Below are positions 54,744-63,397 of a DNA stretch of 64,000 bases, piece by piece (positions within the stretch are counted from its first letter, which is position 1; each line of letters opens with the position of its first letter). Made by a program: the position numbers and the translations under genes. Source of the stretch: Thermodesulforhabdus norvegica. GTDB taxonomy: Bacteria; Desulfobacterota; Syntrophobacteria; Syntrophobacterales; Thermodesulforhabdaceae. The stretch is taken from positions 434,001 to 498,000 of the forward strand of contig NZ_FOUU01000001.1 in NCBI RefSeq assembly GCF_900114975.1, given 5' to 3'. The notes under the pieces were generated by a model. That model was given only the letters and a program-made list of their open reading frames with translations, did no database searches and had not been told where the DNA came from.

Positions 54744-56245
54744 GAGACGGGGAACAGGTACCCGGTGCAAAATTGAACAAAAGACAGAAGCTGGAAATTG
54801 CGGAGCAACTGGCAAGGTTGGGAGTTGATGTAATTGAGGCCGGTTTTCCCTGTTCGTCCCCTGAAGACCTTCAAGCCGTAAAGGCAATCGCCGAACAGGT
54901 AAAAGGCCCGGTCATTGCGGGGCTTGCACGGGCCGTACAGCAGGACATAGATCTTGCGTGGGAAGCCGTAAAGCCCGCCGAAAGACCGAGAATTCACGTC
55001 TTTCTAGGATCTTCCGATATTCATCTCCAGAAGAAACTCCGACGAGACAGAGAAACCGCTCTTCAACAGGCGGTTGATTCCGTGAAATACGCAAAGCGCT
55101 ATTGTCAGGATGTCGAATATTCGACCGAGGACGCTTCAAGAACGGACTTTGATTATCTGTGCCGGGTAGTGGAAGCCGTCATAAAAGCCGGGGCAACGGT
55201 GGTAAACATACCGGATACGGTGGGATACGCAATTCCCGACGAGTTCGGTGAAATGATAAAAAAACTGCGGGAGCGCGTGCCTGCACTGGACAGGGTAACC
55301 CTGAGCGTCCATTGCCACAACGATTTGGGGCTCGCCGTTGCAAACACACTGGCAGCGATACGGAATGGCGCCGACCAGGTCGAATGCACGATAAACGGCA
55401 TCGGAGAACGAGCAGGTAATGCGGCGCTCGAAGAAATCGTCATGGCTCTGAAGGTAAGGCAGGCCAGCTTCGACGCCTACACCAACATAAACACAAAAGA
55501 AATATACAGAACAAGCAGAATGGTAAGTCGCATAATGAACATTCCCGTTCAACCCAACAAGGCGATAGTCGGATCCAATGCCTTTGCTCACTCGTCGGGA
55601 ATCCATCAGGATGGAATACTCAAAGACCGCAGCACCTACGAGATAATTCGCCCGGAAGACGTGGGAATAAAGGACCACAAGCTGGTACTCACGGCGAGGT
55701 CGGGACGGGCAGCCCTGAGACACCAGCTCCAGCAACTGGGGTTTTCGTTGGGCGAAGAGAAGTTCGAGCGGGTCTATCAGCGGTTTCTTAATGTTGCCGA
55801 CAGAAAAAAGGAGGTTTCTTCGGAAGACCTGGTCACCATTGTAGAAATTGAGCTCACAAAGGTTCCCGAAACCTATACCTTCCACAGCCTGCAGATAATG
55901 AGCGGTAACACCATAACACCTATGGCTTCGGTTACCCTTATAAAAGGGGAAGAAAAGATAACCGAGTCGGCTCTTGGAAACGGGCCCGTTGATGCCGTTT
56001 TTAAAAGCATAGAAAAGATAGTGCGAAAGACCGCAAAGCTTCGAGACTATGACCTGAAGGCCGTTACCACCGGAACCGACGCCCTCGGCGAAGCCATGGT
56101 TCGGGTGGAAATAGACGGCATGATTTACTCAGGGATCGGTACAAGCCCCGACGTCATTGAAGCAAGCGCTCGCGCTTATGTTAATGCCTTCAACCGTTAT
56201 TTTGCCGCCAAAAAAGGAATAAACGGGGTATTAAGCCTGGACTGA
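54707..56245 (+). CDS. leuA: 2-isopropylmalate synthase
   Basis: 512 residues. Condenses acetyl-CoA and 2-oxoisovalerate, first step of leucine synthesis. Barrel signature IFDTTLRDGEQVPGAKLN, HxH site in VHCHNDLGLAVANTLAAI, NGIGERAGNAALEE, and SNAFAHSSGIHQDGI; the C-terminal LeuA regulatory domain (about residues 370-505), where leucine inhibits, is complete. GAGGAGA precedes the start. It is alone behind the attenuator; no leuBCD follows in the window. Confidence 0.97.
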   Translation: MARRIYIFDTTLRDGEQVPGAKLNKRQKLEIAEQLARLGVDVIEAGFPCSSPEDLQAVKAIAEQVKGPVIAGLARAVQQDIDLAWEAVKPAERPRIHVFLGSSDIHLQKKLRRDRETALQQAVDSVKYAKRYCQDVEYSTEDASRTDFDYLCRVVEAVIKAGATVVNIPDTVGYAIPDEFGEMIKKLRERVPALDRVTLSVHCHNDLGLAVANTLAAIRNGADQVECTINGIGERAGNAALEEIVMALKVRQASFDAYTNINTKEIYRTSRMVSRIMNIPVQPNKAIVGSNAFAHSSGIHQDGILKDRSTYEIIRPEDVGIKDHKLVLTARSGRAALRHQLQQLGFSLGEEKFERVYQRFLNVADRKKEVSSEDLVTIVEIELTKVPETYTFHSLQIMSGNTITPMASVTLIKGEEKITESALGNGPVDAVFKSIEKIVRKTAKLRDYDLKAVTTGTDALGEAMVRVEIDGMIYSGIGTSPDVIEASARAYVNAFNRYFAAKKGINGVLSLD

Positions 56246-56253
56246 TCTTCGTG

Positions 56254-56280
56254 AAAAAGCCCCACCATTGTGGGGCTTTA
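56254..56280. terminator. hairpin between convergent leuA and rnfB
   Basis: Stem GCCCCAC / GTGGGGC with AAA and TTT extensions and a CATT loop, eight bases after the leuA stop and four bases before the rnfB end. It can serve both strands: AAAAA precedes it and TTTA follows. Confidence 0.8.
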
Positions 56281-56283
56281 CCA

Positions 56284-57069
56284 TCATTTTATTCGAACAA
56301 TTGCGCCGGTTGGGCATTTTTCTACGGATTCGTCCTTTACCTTATCCGCATCAACCACCCGGGCAAGGTTGTGTTCGAGTACTATAGCTTCGGGCGACTT
56401 CTTCGCACAGATCCCACAGCCGATGCAGGCCTTTTTGCAGGTTGCCTTCGCCACCTTTCCCGGGTCCTGAGATACACAGAGAACGAGAATAGTTTTATTC
56501 TCCGGCTCCAGAGATATTATCCCTCTAGGACAGGTATGTACGCAGATACCGCATCCGGTACATTTTTCTGGGTCCACCTGAGCCACGCCCAGTTCATTAA
56601 CCACAATTGCCCCGAAAGGACAGGCCCTTTCACAATCTCCAAAGCCAAGACAACCATGGTTACAGAGCTTCCCGGCTCCTCCGGCAAGATGAGCAGCGGC
56701 ACAGCTCCGGATGCCCGTGTATTCGCCACTCCAAACGGCCGTTTCCGAATCACCCTGACACCGTACTCGAGCTACCTGCCTCACCATCTCGGCCGGAGCA
56801 ACACCCATGATCTGACCGATCAATTCGGCAACAGCCATGCCGCCGACCGTACATCTGTTCACAGGAGCCCCTTTCACCACGGCATCAGCGTAATTAGCGC
56901 AACCCGGATAACCGCAGGCTCCGCAATTCGCTCCCGGCAGGATCTCTATTATCTGCTCAACCCTGGGGTCCACTTCAACCCTGAGACGCTGATGAGCAAC
57001 CGAAATAACGACCGAAAAGAACAGACCGATGGCCCCCATAGTAAGAATTGCCGCAAGAACCATGTCCAT
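56284..57069 (-). CDS. rnfB: Rnf complex subunit RnfB, iron-sulfur protein
   Basis: 261 residues. Entry point for electrons from ferredoxin. N-terminal membrane helix, then the Fe-S domain GANCGACGYPGC (Cys49, 52, 57, with Cys73), followed by a normal two-cluster ferredoxin domain (Cys136/140/146/150 and Cys170/173/176/180). The last ferredoxin-like region is reduced: CIGCGICAKKSP has Ser225 where the fourth Cys is expected, and the partner motif has lost its CxxCxxC and keeps only Cys252 (KCPTGAI). One cluster of that domain is probably missing. Last gene of rnfCDGEAB. Confidence 0.95.
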   Translation of the reverse strand: MDMVLAAILTMGAIGLFFSVVISVAHQRLRVEVDPRVEQIIEILPGANCGACGYPGCANYADAVVKGAPVNRCTVGGMAVAELIGQIMGVAPAEMVRQVARVRCQGDSETAVWSGEYTGIRSCAAAHLAGGAGKLCNHGCLGFGDCERACPFGAIVVNELGVAQVDPEKCTGCGICVHTCPRGIISLEPENKTILVLCVSQDPGKVAKATCKKACIGCGICAKKSPEAIVLEHNLARVVDADKVKDESVEKCPTGAIVRIK

Positions 57070-57082
57070 CCCCCCTGCTCTC

Positions 57083-57667
57083 TTATCTGATGAGTCCCGA
57101 AAAGCCCATGAATGTGAGGGCTAGGATCCCGGCAGTAATAAAGGTTATACCGGGGCCTTTAAAAGGCACGGGAACATCTGCCGCATCCAGCTCCTCCCGG
57201 ATTCCCGCCATCATGACAATGGCAAGGGTAAAGCCCAGCCCGGCCCCTATCGCAAAGGAAACCGTTTCGGCAAAGGTATAATTTTTCAGAACGGCAAGAA
57301 GGGCCACGCCGAGAATGGCGCAGTTTGTGGTAATCAGTGGAAGATAAATACCTAGGGCCTGATAGAGCACGGGCGAAGTCTTTCGTATGAACATTTCCAC
57401 AAGCTGCACCAGGGAAGCTATTACCAGGATGAAGGAAACAATTTCGAGAAATTCAAGTCCATAGCGCACAAGTACGAGATGGTAAATGCCCCAGGCCACC
57501 ATGGCAGCAAGGGTCATAACGAAAGTAACGGCACAACCCATGGAAAAAGCCGAATCCAGCCGGTTGGAAACCCCGACAAAAGGGCATATTCCCAGAAAAT
57601 AGCTTAAAACGAAATTATTGATGAGAAGCGCAGAAAAGAATATGAGAACCAGTTCCATTTTGGCCAC
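57083..57667 (-). CDS. rnfA: Rnf complex membrane subunit RnfA
   Basis: 194 residues, six membrane helices. RnfA and RnfE form the inverted pair of helix bundles that carry a buried [2Fe-2S] cluster and take electrons across the membrane. Signature FVLSYFLGICPFVGVSNRLDSAFSMG, with the cluster cysteine in GICPF and a second in TTNCAILGVAL. Starts six bases after rnfE. Confidence 0.96.
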   Translation of the reverse strand: MAKMELVLIFFSALLINNFVLSYFLGICPFVGVSNRLDSAFSMGCAVTFVMTLAAMVAWGIYHLVLVRYGLEFLEIVSFILVIASLVQLVEMFIRKTSPVLYQALGIYLPLITTNCAILGVALLAVLKNYTFAETVSFAIGAGLGFTLAIVMMAGIREELDAADVPVPFKGPGITFITAGILALTFMGFSGLIR

Positions 57668-57673
57668 CTCTTT

Positions 57674-58270
57674 TTACCTGTGCATGATGTGCCTTACAAG
57701 CCCGATGATTACTCCAAGAGCAAGAAAAGCGCCCGCAGGCAATATCATAACCTGCCAGGGCGTAAACAATCCCCCGGTTATGTTCACACCAAGCCATGTA
57801 CCGTTACCCAGAATCTCCCTCACAGAAGCCAGGATAAGCAGAGCTATACCAAAACCGCAGGACATCCCCAGGGCATCAACAACGGACGGAACAATTCCGT
57901 GCTTGGAGGCAAAGGCCTCCTGACGGCCCAGAATAATGCAGTTAACAACTATGAGCGGAACATAGGGCCCCAGGGACTTGCTCAACTCGGGCAGGTAAGC
58001 CGCCAGGAAGCGATCTGCAACGGTTACAAAAGTGGCAATAATAACTATGAAGGTCGCTATTCTGACCTGTGAAGGCACGATTCCTCTTATGAGAGAAACC
58101 ATTGCGCTGGAGCAGGTTAAAACAAAGAAAACGGCTCCGATCATTCCCAGGGCATTATGCACCGTGTTTGTTACCGCCAGAGTAGGACATAGCCCCAGAA
58201 GCATAACAAGAACGGGGTTTTCCCTCCATAAACCCTTCTTGAATTCTCTTCTAAGGGATACGCTTTTCAC
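57674..58270 (-). CDS. rnfE: Rnf complex membrane subunit RnfE
   Basis: 198 residues, six membrane helices, paired with RnfA. Signature NPVLVMLLGLCPTLAVTNTVHNALGMIG, with the cysteine in GLCPTLAV and the second in VVNCIILGRQEAFASKHG. One base separates it from rnfG. Confidence 0.96.
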   Translation of the reverse strand: MKSVSLRREFKKGLWRENPVLVMLLGLCPTLAVTNTVHNALGMIGAVFFVLTCSSAMVSLIRGIVPSQVRIATFIVIIATFVTVADRFLAAYLPELSKSLGPYVPLIVVNCIILGRQEAFASKHGIVPSVVDALGMSCGFGIALLILASVREILGNGTWLGVNITGGLFTPWQVMILPAGAFLALGVIIGLVRHIMHR

Positions 58271-58271
58271 C

Positions 58272-58835
58272 TTACTTCCCCTCCCCCTTTACGACGGTCC
58301 GAGCCCTCGCTATACCGGCATTAACTATATCCACAACGGCCTTAGACGTAATGGTTGCCCCGGTTATCGCATGAACTTCATTGGGCTTCTCGGGATTTTT
58401 GCCTTTAACCAGCATAATCGGGTTTGTTGCGTCTCTTTCACTCCATCCTGCCAGATAATCCGGCTCCACAATCCTTGCTCCAAGGCCCGGGGTTTCCTTT
58501 TGCTCCAGCACCCGTAAACCGTAAATGCGCTTGAGGTCCCGGGAAACCCCTACCAGAACCCTGATTTTGTCCTGGTAACCGTTTCCCTGAGCTTCTACGG
58601 CATAGCCCACCACATCGCCGTCCGAAAGCACTCTATATAGCGCAAAATCACGCTCTTTGACGACTTCCTCATAAGAACTCATGCCCGGCACAACCTCCGA
58701 CAAGCTTTTTCTCAACTCGGCAAGCTTGTTCTCTATAACCCTGGCTTCGGTAAACTTGTTAAACCAGGCGAGAACGGCTCCGGAAAGAACGGCACAGAGA
58801 GTAAGCACAATAACGGTCTTGATGGAGTCCTTCAT
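58272..58835 (-). CDS. rnfG: Rnf complex flavoprotein RnfG
   Basis: 187 residues. One membrane helix near the N-terminus (TVIVLTLCAVLSGAVLAWF) and a periplasmic-side FMN domain. FMN is bound covalently to the Thr of TGATITSKAVVDIV. VLEQKETPGLGARIVEPDYLAGW is the family run. Overlaps rnfD by four bases. Confidence 0.95.
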   Translation of the reverse strand: MKDSIKTVIVLTLCAVLSGAVLAWFNKFTEARVIENKLAELRKSLSEVVPGMSSYEEVVKERDFALYRVLSDGDVVGYAVEAQGNGYQDKIRVLVGVSRDLKRIYGLRVLEQKETPGLGARIVEPDYLAGWSERDATNPIMLVKGKNPEKPNEVHAITGATITSKAVVDIVNAGIARARTVVKGEGK

Positions 58836-59785
58836 TTTGCCTCTCCCAGCATCCTAGGTCTTGTGTATCTTTCAAGAATGGGGGTCAGGGCGTTCATAAA
58901 AAGTATGGAATACATGACACCCTCGGGCATACCGCCAAATAAGCGTATTATCACGACAAAGAAACCTATTCCAGCTCCGTAAATCCAGACAGCCAGAGGA
59001 TGCACGGGCGAAGTCACCGGGTCTGTTGCCATAAACCAAACGCCAAGCATGAATCCTCCGGCCAGCAACATAAAAATGGGATCAGGATACCTGACCGGGT
59101 CGATCAAATAAAAGGCACCGCTAAAAATCACCAGGGAAAGAATGGAACTGACGGGAATACGCCAGTCTATGTAACCCCGCCACCAGAGGTAAAGCCCTCC
59201 CAGAACCAGCAAAACAGCAGATGTTTCCCCGAGACTTCCCCCAACTCCGCCGAGAAGCAGGTCTTTATAGGGCGTAACAATCTGAGAAAACTTAAATCCT
59301 CCCAGTGGCGTTGCAAAGCTTACGGCATCCACACCATGCAGGGTTCTAGGAGGAACCCACGTGGTCATCTCGACGGGAAAAGCAGCCTGAAGAAAGGCTC
59401 TGCCCACCAGCGCGGGATTGAAAATGTTGCTCCCGAACCCTCCGAAAACCTGTTTTCCAATGGCAATAGAAATGAATGCCCCTATTGCCGCAGTACCGAT
59501 CGTAACGCCAGGCGGCAATGTCAGGGCAAAAAGAAGACCCGTTACAACCGCCGAGGCGTCAAAAATCGTGCGCAAGGGCTTCCGCCTCATGGCCAGCGCC
59601 CCCGCTTCGGTCACCACGGCAACGATCACGGACACCGCAATTAACAACAAAGCCCGGAGACCGAAAAAGTATAAAGATCCGACCGTAGCCGGTAAAAGAG
59701 CGTAGACGACATGCCTCATGATCTTGGGCATATCATCCGAAGCAACAACATGAGGCGAAGAAGAAACAATAAGCTTTTCTGCCAT
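58832..59785 (-). CDS. rnfD: Rnf complex membrane flavoprotein RnfD
   Basis: 317 residues from the ATG at 59785, which overlaps the rnfC stop (TAATG); a longer frame to 59884 would lie inside rnfC. About nine membrane helices. The covalent FMN threonine is expected in VSFATPLGGF (family form SGATPL). SSPHVVASDDMPKIMRHV near the start and NIFNPALVGRAFLQAAFP are characteristic. Confidence 0.95.
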   Translation of the reverse strand: MAEKLIVSSSPHVVASDDMPKIMRHVVYALLPATVGSLYFFGLRALLLIAVSVIVAVVTEAGALAMRRKPLRTIFDASAVVTGLLFALTLPPGVTIGTAAIGAFISIAIGKQVFGGFGSNIFNPALVGRAFLQAAFPVEMTTWVPPRTLHGVDAVSFATPLGGFKFSQIVTPYKDLLLGGVGGSLGETSAVLLVLGGLYLWWRGYIDWRIPVSSILSLVIFSGAFYLIDPVRYPDPIFMLLAGGFMLGVWFMATDPVTSPVHPLAVWIYGAGIGFFVVIIRLFGGMPEGVMYSILFMNALTPILERYTRPRMLGEAK

Positions 59786-61101
59786 TACTTCTGAGCCTCC
59801 ATTTTCCTCAGCATGAATTTTCCATAGCGGAGCCATTGAACCAAAGGAATTCGAGACGGGCAGATGAAGGCACAGCAACCACACTCCATGCAGTTAAGCA
59901 GCCCGGCCTTCTTGGCTTCACTCCACTTGCCCGCCCGTATGTACTTGACCACTCTGGTCGGAGCTATTCCCAGAGTGCATACATGAACGCACTTCCCGCA
60001 GTTCAAGCAGGGTCTGGCTTCTTCCCTGAAAGCCTTCTTAAAGGTAATGATTCCCGATGTCGACTTTATGACCGGAACATCGTAGCCCTTGAGCGACATT
60101 CCCATCATAGGCCCGCCAAACACTACCTTTTCTATCCCGTCGAAGTCGGCACCACACTTTTCAAGAACCCTTCTGGCCATTACGCCGAATCGTATGATGT
60201 AGTTTCCCCTCTCGGCAACACCATCTCCGCTTACGGTCACAACCCTTTCAATCAGCGGCACACCCTCTACGGCGGCTCTGTAAAGGCTGTAAACCGTACC
60301 GACATTCTGAATCGCCACATTTACATTAAAAGGCAACCCTCCTACGGGCACTTCCCGCCCGGTAATGACCTTAATGAGATTTTTTTCCGCTCCCTGAGGG
60401 TATATGCTCTTTAACGACACGACTTCCCAGCCGGCCCGGTTCCTGAGAAGCTCGTCGAACTTTTCAACGGCATCTCCCTTGTTCTCCTCAATACCAATGA
60501 AAACCCGTTCTGCCCCCACCGCGCGCCTGACCAGCTCTGCGCCTTCTATGATTTCCCGGGTCTTTTCGAACATAAGGCGATGATCTGCCGTAAGAAAGGG
60601 TTCACATTCGGCACCGTTGATAAGAAGGGTGTCTATCTTTACGTTATCGGGAGGCGTAAGTTTGACCGCCGTTGGAAAGGTGGCTCCACCGAGCCCCACT
60701 ATACCGGCTTCCCTGGCAATGAGTCTAATATCCTCTGGCGAAAGCTCTTCAAGCGGTTTTATCGGCCAGGATGGTTCCGCAAGCTCATCATCCCCGGAAT
60801 CAACCTCAATGACCACAGCATCGTCGTAAACACCGTTGGGTAGCATAACCCTTTCAAGAGCCTTAACCTTGCCGGCAGCAGGTGCATGAACGGGGGCAGA
60901 AATAAAGCCATCCGCTTCCCCTATCTTCTGCCCCTTTTTAACAACATCACCTTTTTTTACCAGCGGCTTTGCCCGCCTGCCCATGTGCTGCTGAAGAGGT
61001 ACATAAAGAAGTTCAGGCAGAGGAAACTCCCGTATGGGATCACCGGCAGTAAACTTGCATTCCGCCGGATGCACTCCCTTTTTCAGAGCCCTGACAAGCA
61101 T
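59785..61101 (-). CDS. rnfC: Rnf complex subunit RnfC, NADH-side iron-sulfur flavoprotein
   Basis: 438 residues. Peripheral subunit that exchanges electrons with NAD(H). N-terminal barrel-sandwich (VPLQQHMGRRAKPLVKKGDVV), Nqo1-like FMN/NAD region (GIVGLGGATFPTAVKL, LLINGAECEPFLTADHRLM), and two [4Fe-4S] motifs at the end (CLNCGKCVHVC and CMECGCCAFICPSRIPL). First gene of the operon, GGAGAGGGGAG upstream. Rnf makes an H+ or Na+ gradient from reduced ferredoxin and NAD+, or runs in reverse. Confidence 0.96.
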   Translation of the reverse strand: MLVRALKKGVHPAECKFTAGDPIREFPLPELLYVPLQQHMGRRAKPLVKKGDVVKKGQKIGEADGFISAPVHAPAAGKVKALERVMLPNGVYDDAVVIEVDSGDDELAEPSWPIKPLEELSPEDIRLIAREAGIVGLGGATFPTAVKLTPPDNVKIDTLLINGAECEPFLTADHRLMFEKTREIIEGAELVRRAVGAERVFIGIEENKGDAVEKFDELLRNRAGWEVVSLKSIYPQGAEKNLIKVITGREVPVGGLPFNVNVAIQNVGTVYSLYRAAVEGVPLIERVVTVSGDGVAERGNYIIRFGVMARRVLEKCGADFDGIEKVVFGGPMMGMSLKGYDVPVIKSTSGIITFKKAFREEARPCLNCGKCVHVCTLGIAPTRVVKYIRAGKWSEAKKAGLLNCMECGCCAFICPSRIPLVQWLRYGKFMLRKMEAQK

Positions 61102-61341
61102 AATCTCCCCTCTCCTCCATTACCACAAGAAGATAACACTCTCCCCTGCGACGACAATACCGCTCTCCTCCACACACGGCACACCCCTTATTACCTAATG
61201 CACCGTCCCCCCTCCATGGACGGGCTTGCAACGGCACAATAAGTGTGGCATTTTCCGTCAATGTCAAGGGAAAATTTGAGTTCGTGAATTTCAAAGTATA
61301 TTCATTTATATCAACAACATTTGGTTTAAGCGGGAGAACCG

Positions 61342-62295
61342 ATGGAAACATCGTCGTCCCGAGCCGTCATAGCGGCCGATATCGGCGGAACTCACGTTCG
61401 TTTTGCCCTGGTAACGGAAAAGGGAGAAATTTTACTTCAGGAAAAGCGTTCCCGAATTCGTGGATCCACTCCCGAACGAATGATTTACGACTGGATAGAA
61501 ATTGCGAAGGGACTTGAATCCAGGGCTCAAGGATTCGGGCTGAAGGTTTCTGCACTCGGTTTTGGTATTGCCGGAAAGATAGATGTGGAAGAAGGTCGTG
61601 TTATCTTTTCACCGAACATACCGGAGCTCAACGGCTTTGATGTGGTGGCCTTTTTGCGATCTCATCTGGCCTATCCCGTTGCCATTGACAATGATGCCAA
61701 CGTTTTTGGCAGAGGCGAGCTGTGGGTTGGCAAAGGGTCAAAGTACCCTGATTGGCTGGGCATTACTCTGGGCACCGGGGTTGGCGGCTGTGTTATACTG
61801 GACGGTCGTGTCTGGACCGGTTCCAGAGGAATCGGGTTTGCCGGAGAAATAGGCCACACCACGGTTTATCCAAACGGCCGCCTTTGCATGTGTGGAAAAC
61901 GCGGATGTCTCGAAGCCTATGCATCGGAAGGCGGTCTTTTAAGGCACATTGCCAACTGCGGTTCTGGCAAAGAATACGGCCTTTCAGCTCTTTCTGCCAA
62001 AAGACTCTACGACATGGCTCTATCGGGTAATCCGGAGGCTTGCAGGCTTTTTGAAGAATTCGGAACTGCTCTGGGGATTGCCATAGCAAACGCCTTTACT
62101 CTTCTGGGCATCCGATGCGCAATAGTCGGCGGCGGAGTAAGCAACGCCTGGGGCGTTTTTTACGAACCCCTGCTGCGTGCAACGGTGAATAACTGTTCCA
62201 TGCTGAACGCTGAAGACATAGTCATTGAAAAAAGCGAACTGGAAGACTCTGCTGCCCTTTACGGGGCGGCCCGTCTCGCTCTGGACATAATTTAG
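61342..62295 (+). CDS. ROK-family sugar kinase (glucokinase-like)
   Basis: 317 residues. ATP-binding DIGGTHVRFAL at the start, catalytic region IDNDANVFGRGE, GTGVGGCVI, and the ROK zinc motif CMCGKRGCLEAYAS. It should phosphorylate a hexose such as glucose or N-acetyl-sugar at C6; substrate choice cannot be read. No DNA-binding domain, so it is a kinase, not a NagC-like repressor. It is divergent from rnfC, and converges with the TSUP gene. GCGGGAGAACCG precedes the start. Confidence 0.92.
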   Translation: METSSSRAVIAADIGGTHVRFALVTEKGEILLQEKRSRIRGSTPERMIYDWIEIAKGLESRAQGFGLKVSALGFGIAGKIDVEEGRVIFSPNIPELNGFDVVAFLRSHLAYPVAIDNDANVFGRGELWVGKGSKYPDWLGITLGTGVGGCVILDGRVWTGSRGIGFAGEIGHTTVYPNGRLCMCGKRGCLEAYASEGGLLRHIANCGSGKEYGLSALSAKRLYDMALSGNPEACRLFEEFGTALGIAIANAFTLLGIRCAIVGGGVSNAWGVFYEPLLRATVNNCSMLNAEDIVIEKSELEDSAALYGAARLALDII

Positions 62296-62309
62296 ACGGG
62301 GTTATGAAT

Positions 62310-63239
62310 TCAGCCGATAACCCTTTCTACAACAGGCCATAGATACCTGGCGGAAACTCCCAATATGGCAAAACCCAGTATAAGCTTGATGTAAGACGCC
62401 GGAAAATATTTTTGCAACCTTGCTCCCGTGTATATGCCTATAAAACCACCGAGACCGAAAAGTGCACCCAACAACCAGTCGGGGCTGGCATTGGCGCTTT
62501 TTGTCGTTAAAGGGCCGAAGGCGTAAAAAAGCGCGGCAACAATGGAGGTTACCCAGGTAGAACAGAGGGCTGCTCCGGAAACAATGTAAACGGGCAGTCT
62601 CATGACCGAAACCAGGAAAGGGGCCATTAAAGCCCCACCGCCTATTCCGTAGGCACCACCTATCACGCCAACGACAAGGCTTACTGAAGCAACAAACAAA
62701 GGCGAAAAAGAGTAGGGCCGACCTTCAAAGCTCACGACGCAAACCCTGCCGAATTTTTCGGCCGTGATGCGCCCTTTCGGCGGCGGAAGAGAGGAACCGC
62801 CCTTCTTTGATGCCGTTACATCCGAATAGCCGCTCCACAGAGTACGAAGCCCCAGATAGGCCAGGACACACCCGACGAAAATTTTGAAAGGACCGGGATT
62901 GGGCAAATAAGTCAACCTTATGAAGTAACCCAGAAATACCCCCGGAAGAGTCCCGATCATAAGAGTAAGGAAGAGCAGTCTGGAAAATTTTCCGTCCCTG
63001 ATGTATCGATACACGCCACTGGGGATTGAAACTATATTGTAAACGAAGTTAGTAGCACTTACTCCCGGAGCCGTATAATGAAGGACACTCATCTGAAAAG
63101 GCAGAAGAATAAACGCACCGGACACCCCACCCATGGAAGTAAAGAAAGAGATAATACCCATCACAAGCGGAGGAACGAAAATGTAGGTTTCTACTCCGGA
63201 TACGGGAAAGCGATACCTGAATATTTCGAAAATATCCAT
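62310..63239 (-). CDS. TSUP/TauE-SafE family membrane transporter
   Basis: 309 residues from the ATG at 63239; a TTG at 63266 is possible but less likely. Eight or so membrane helices in two repeats, with the family motifs GGVSGAFILLPFQM and GGAYGIGGGALMAPFL. Members move sulfite, sulfonates or other organic anions; the function here is unknown, although sulfur-compound transport suits a sulfate reducer. A soluble loop lies in the middle (SKKGGSSLPPPKGRITAEKFG). Ends 14 bases from the end of the ROK gene on the other strand. Confidence 0.88.
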   Translation of the reverse strand: MDIFEIFRYRFPVSGVETYIFVPPLVMGIISFFTSMGGVSGAFILLPFQMSVLHYTAPGVSATNFVYNIVSIPSGVYRYIRDGKFSRLLFLTLMIGTLPGVFLGYFIRLTYLPNPGPFKIFVGCVLAYLGLRTLWSGYSDVTASKKGGSSLPPPKGRITAEKFGRVCVVSFEGRPYSFSPLFVASVSLVVGVIGGAYGIGGGALMAPFLVSVMRLPVYIVSGAALCSTWVTSIVAALFYAFGPLTTKSANASPDWLLGALFGLGGFIGIYTGARLQKYFPASYIKLILGFAILGVSARYLWPVVERVIG

Positions 63240-63397
63240 AAGACCTGTTCTCCCTGTCAGCTTCAAATGCTACACCGCTTCCTAACTTCTCTGATCGCAG
63301 AAACCATGATTGTTATTTTATTCACAACATCAAAGGAAAGTCAAAAATTAAAAGCTCTTGCCCCAGGCACCAGCGCCCCCCACAGGAGTCGATCATC

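Noticed and set aside
61236-61267. Promoter for rnfC (TTGACA with a TATTGT or TTATTG -10)
   Set aside because: The spacer would be 19-20 bases and the -10 is weak; not firm enough to list.
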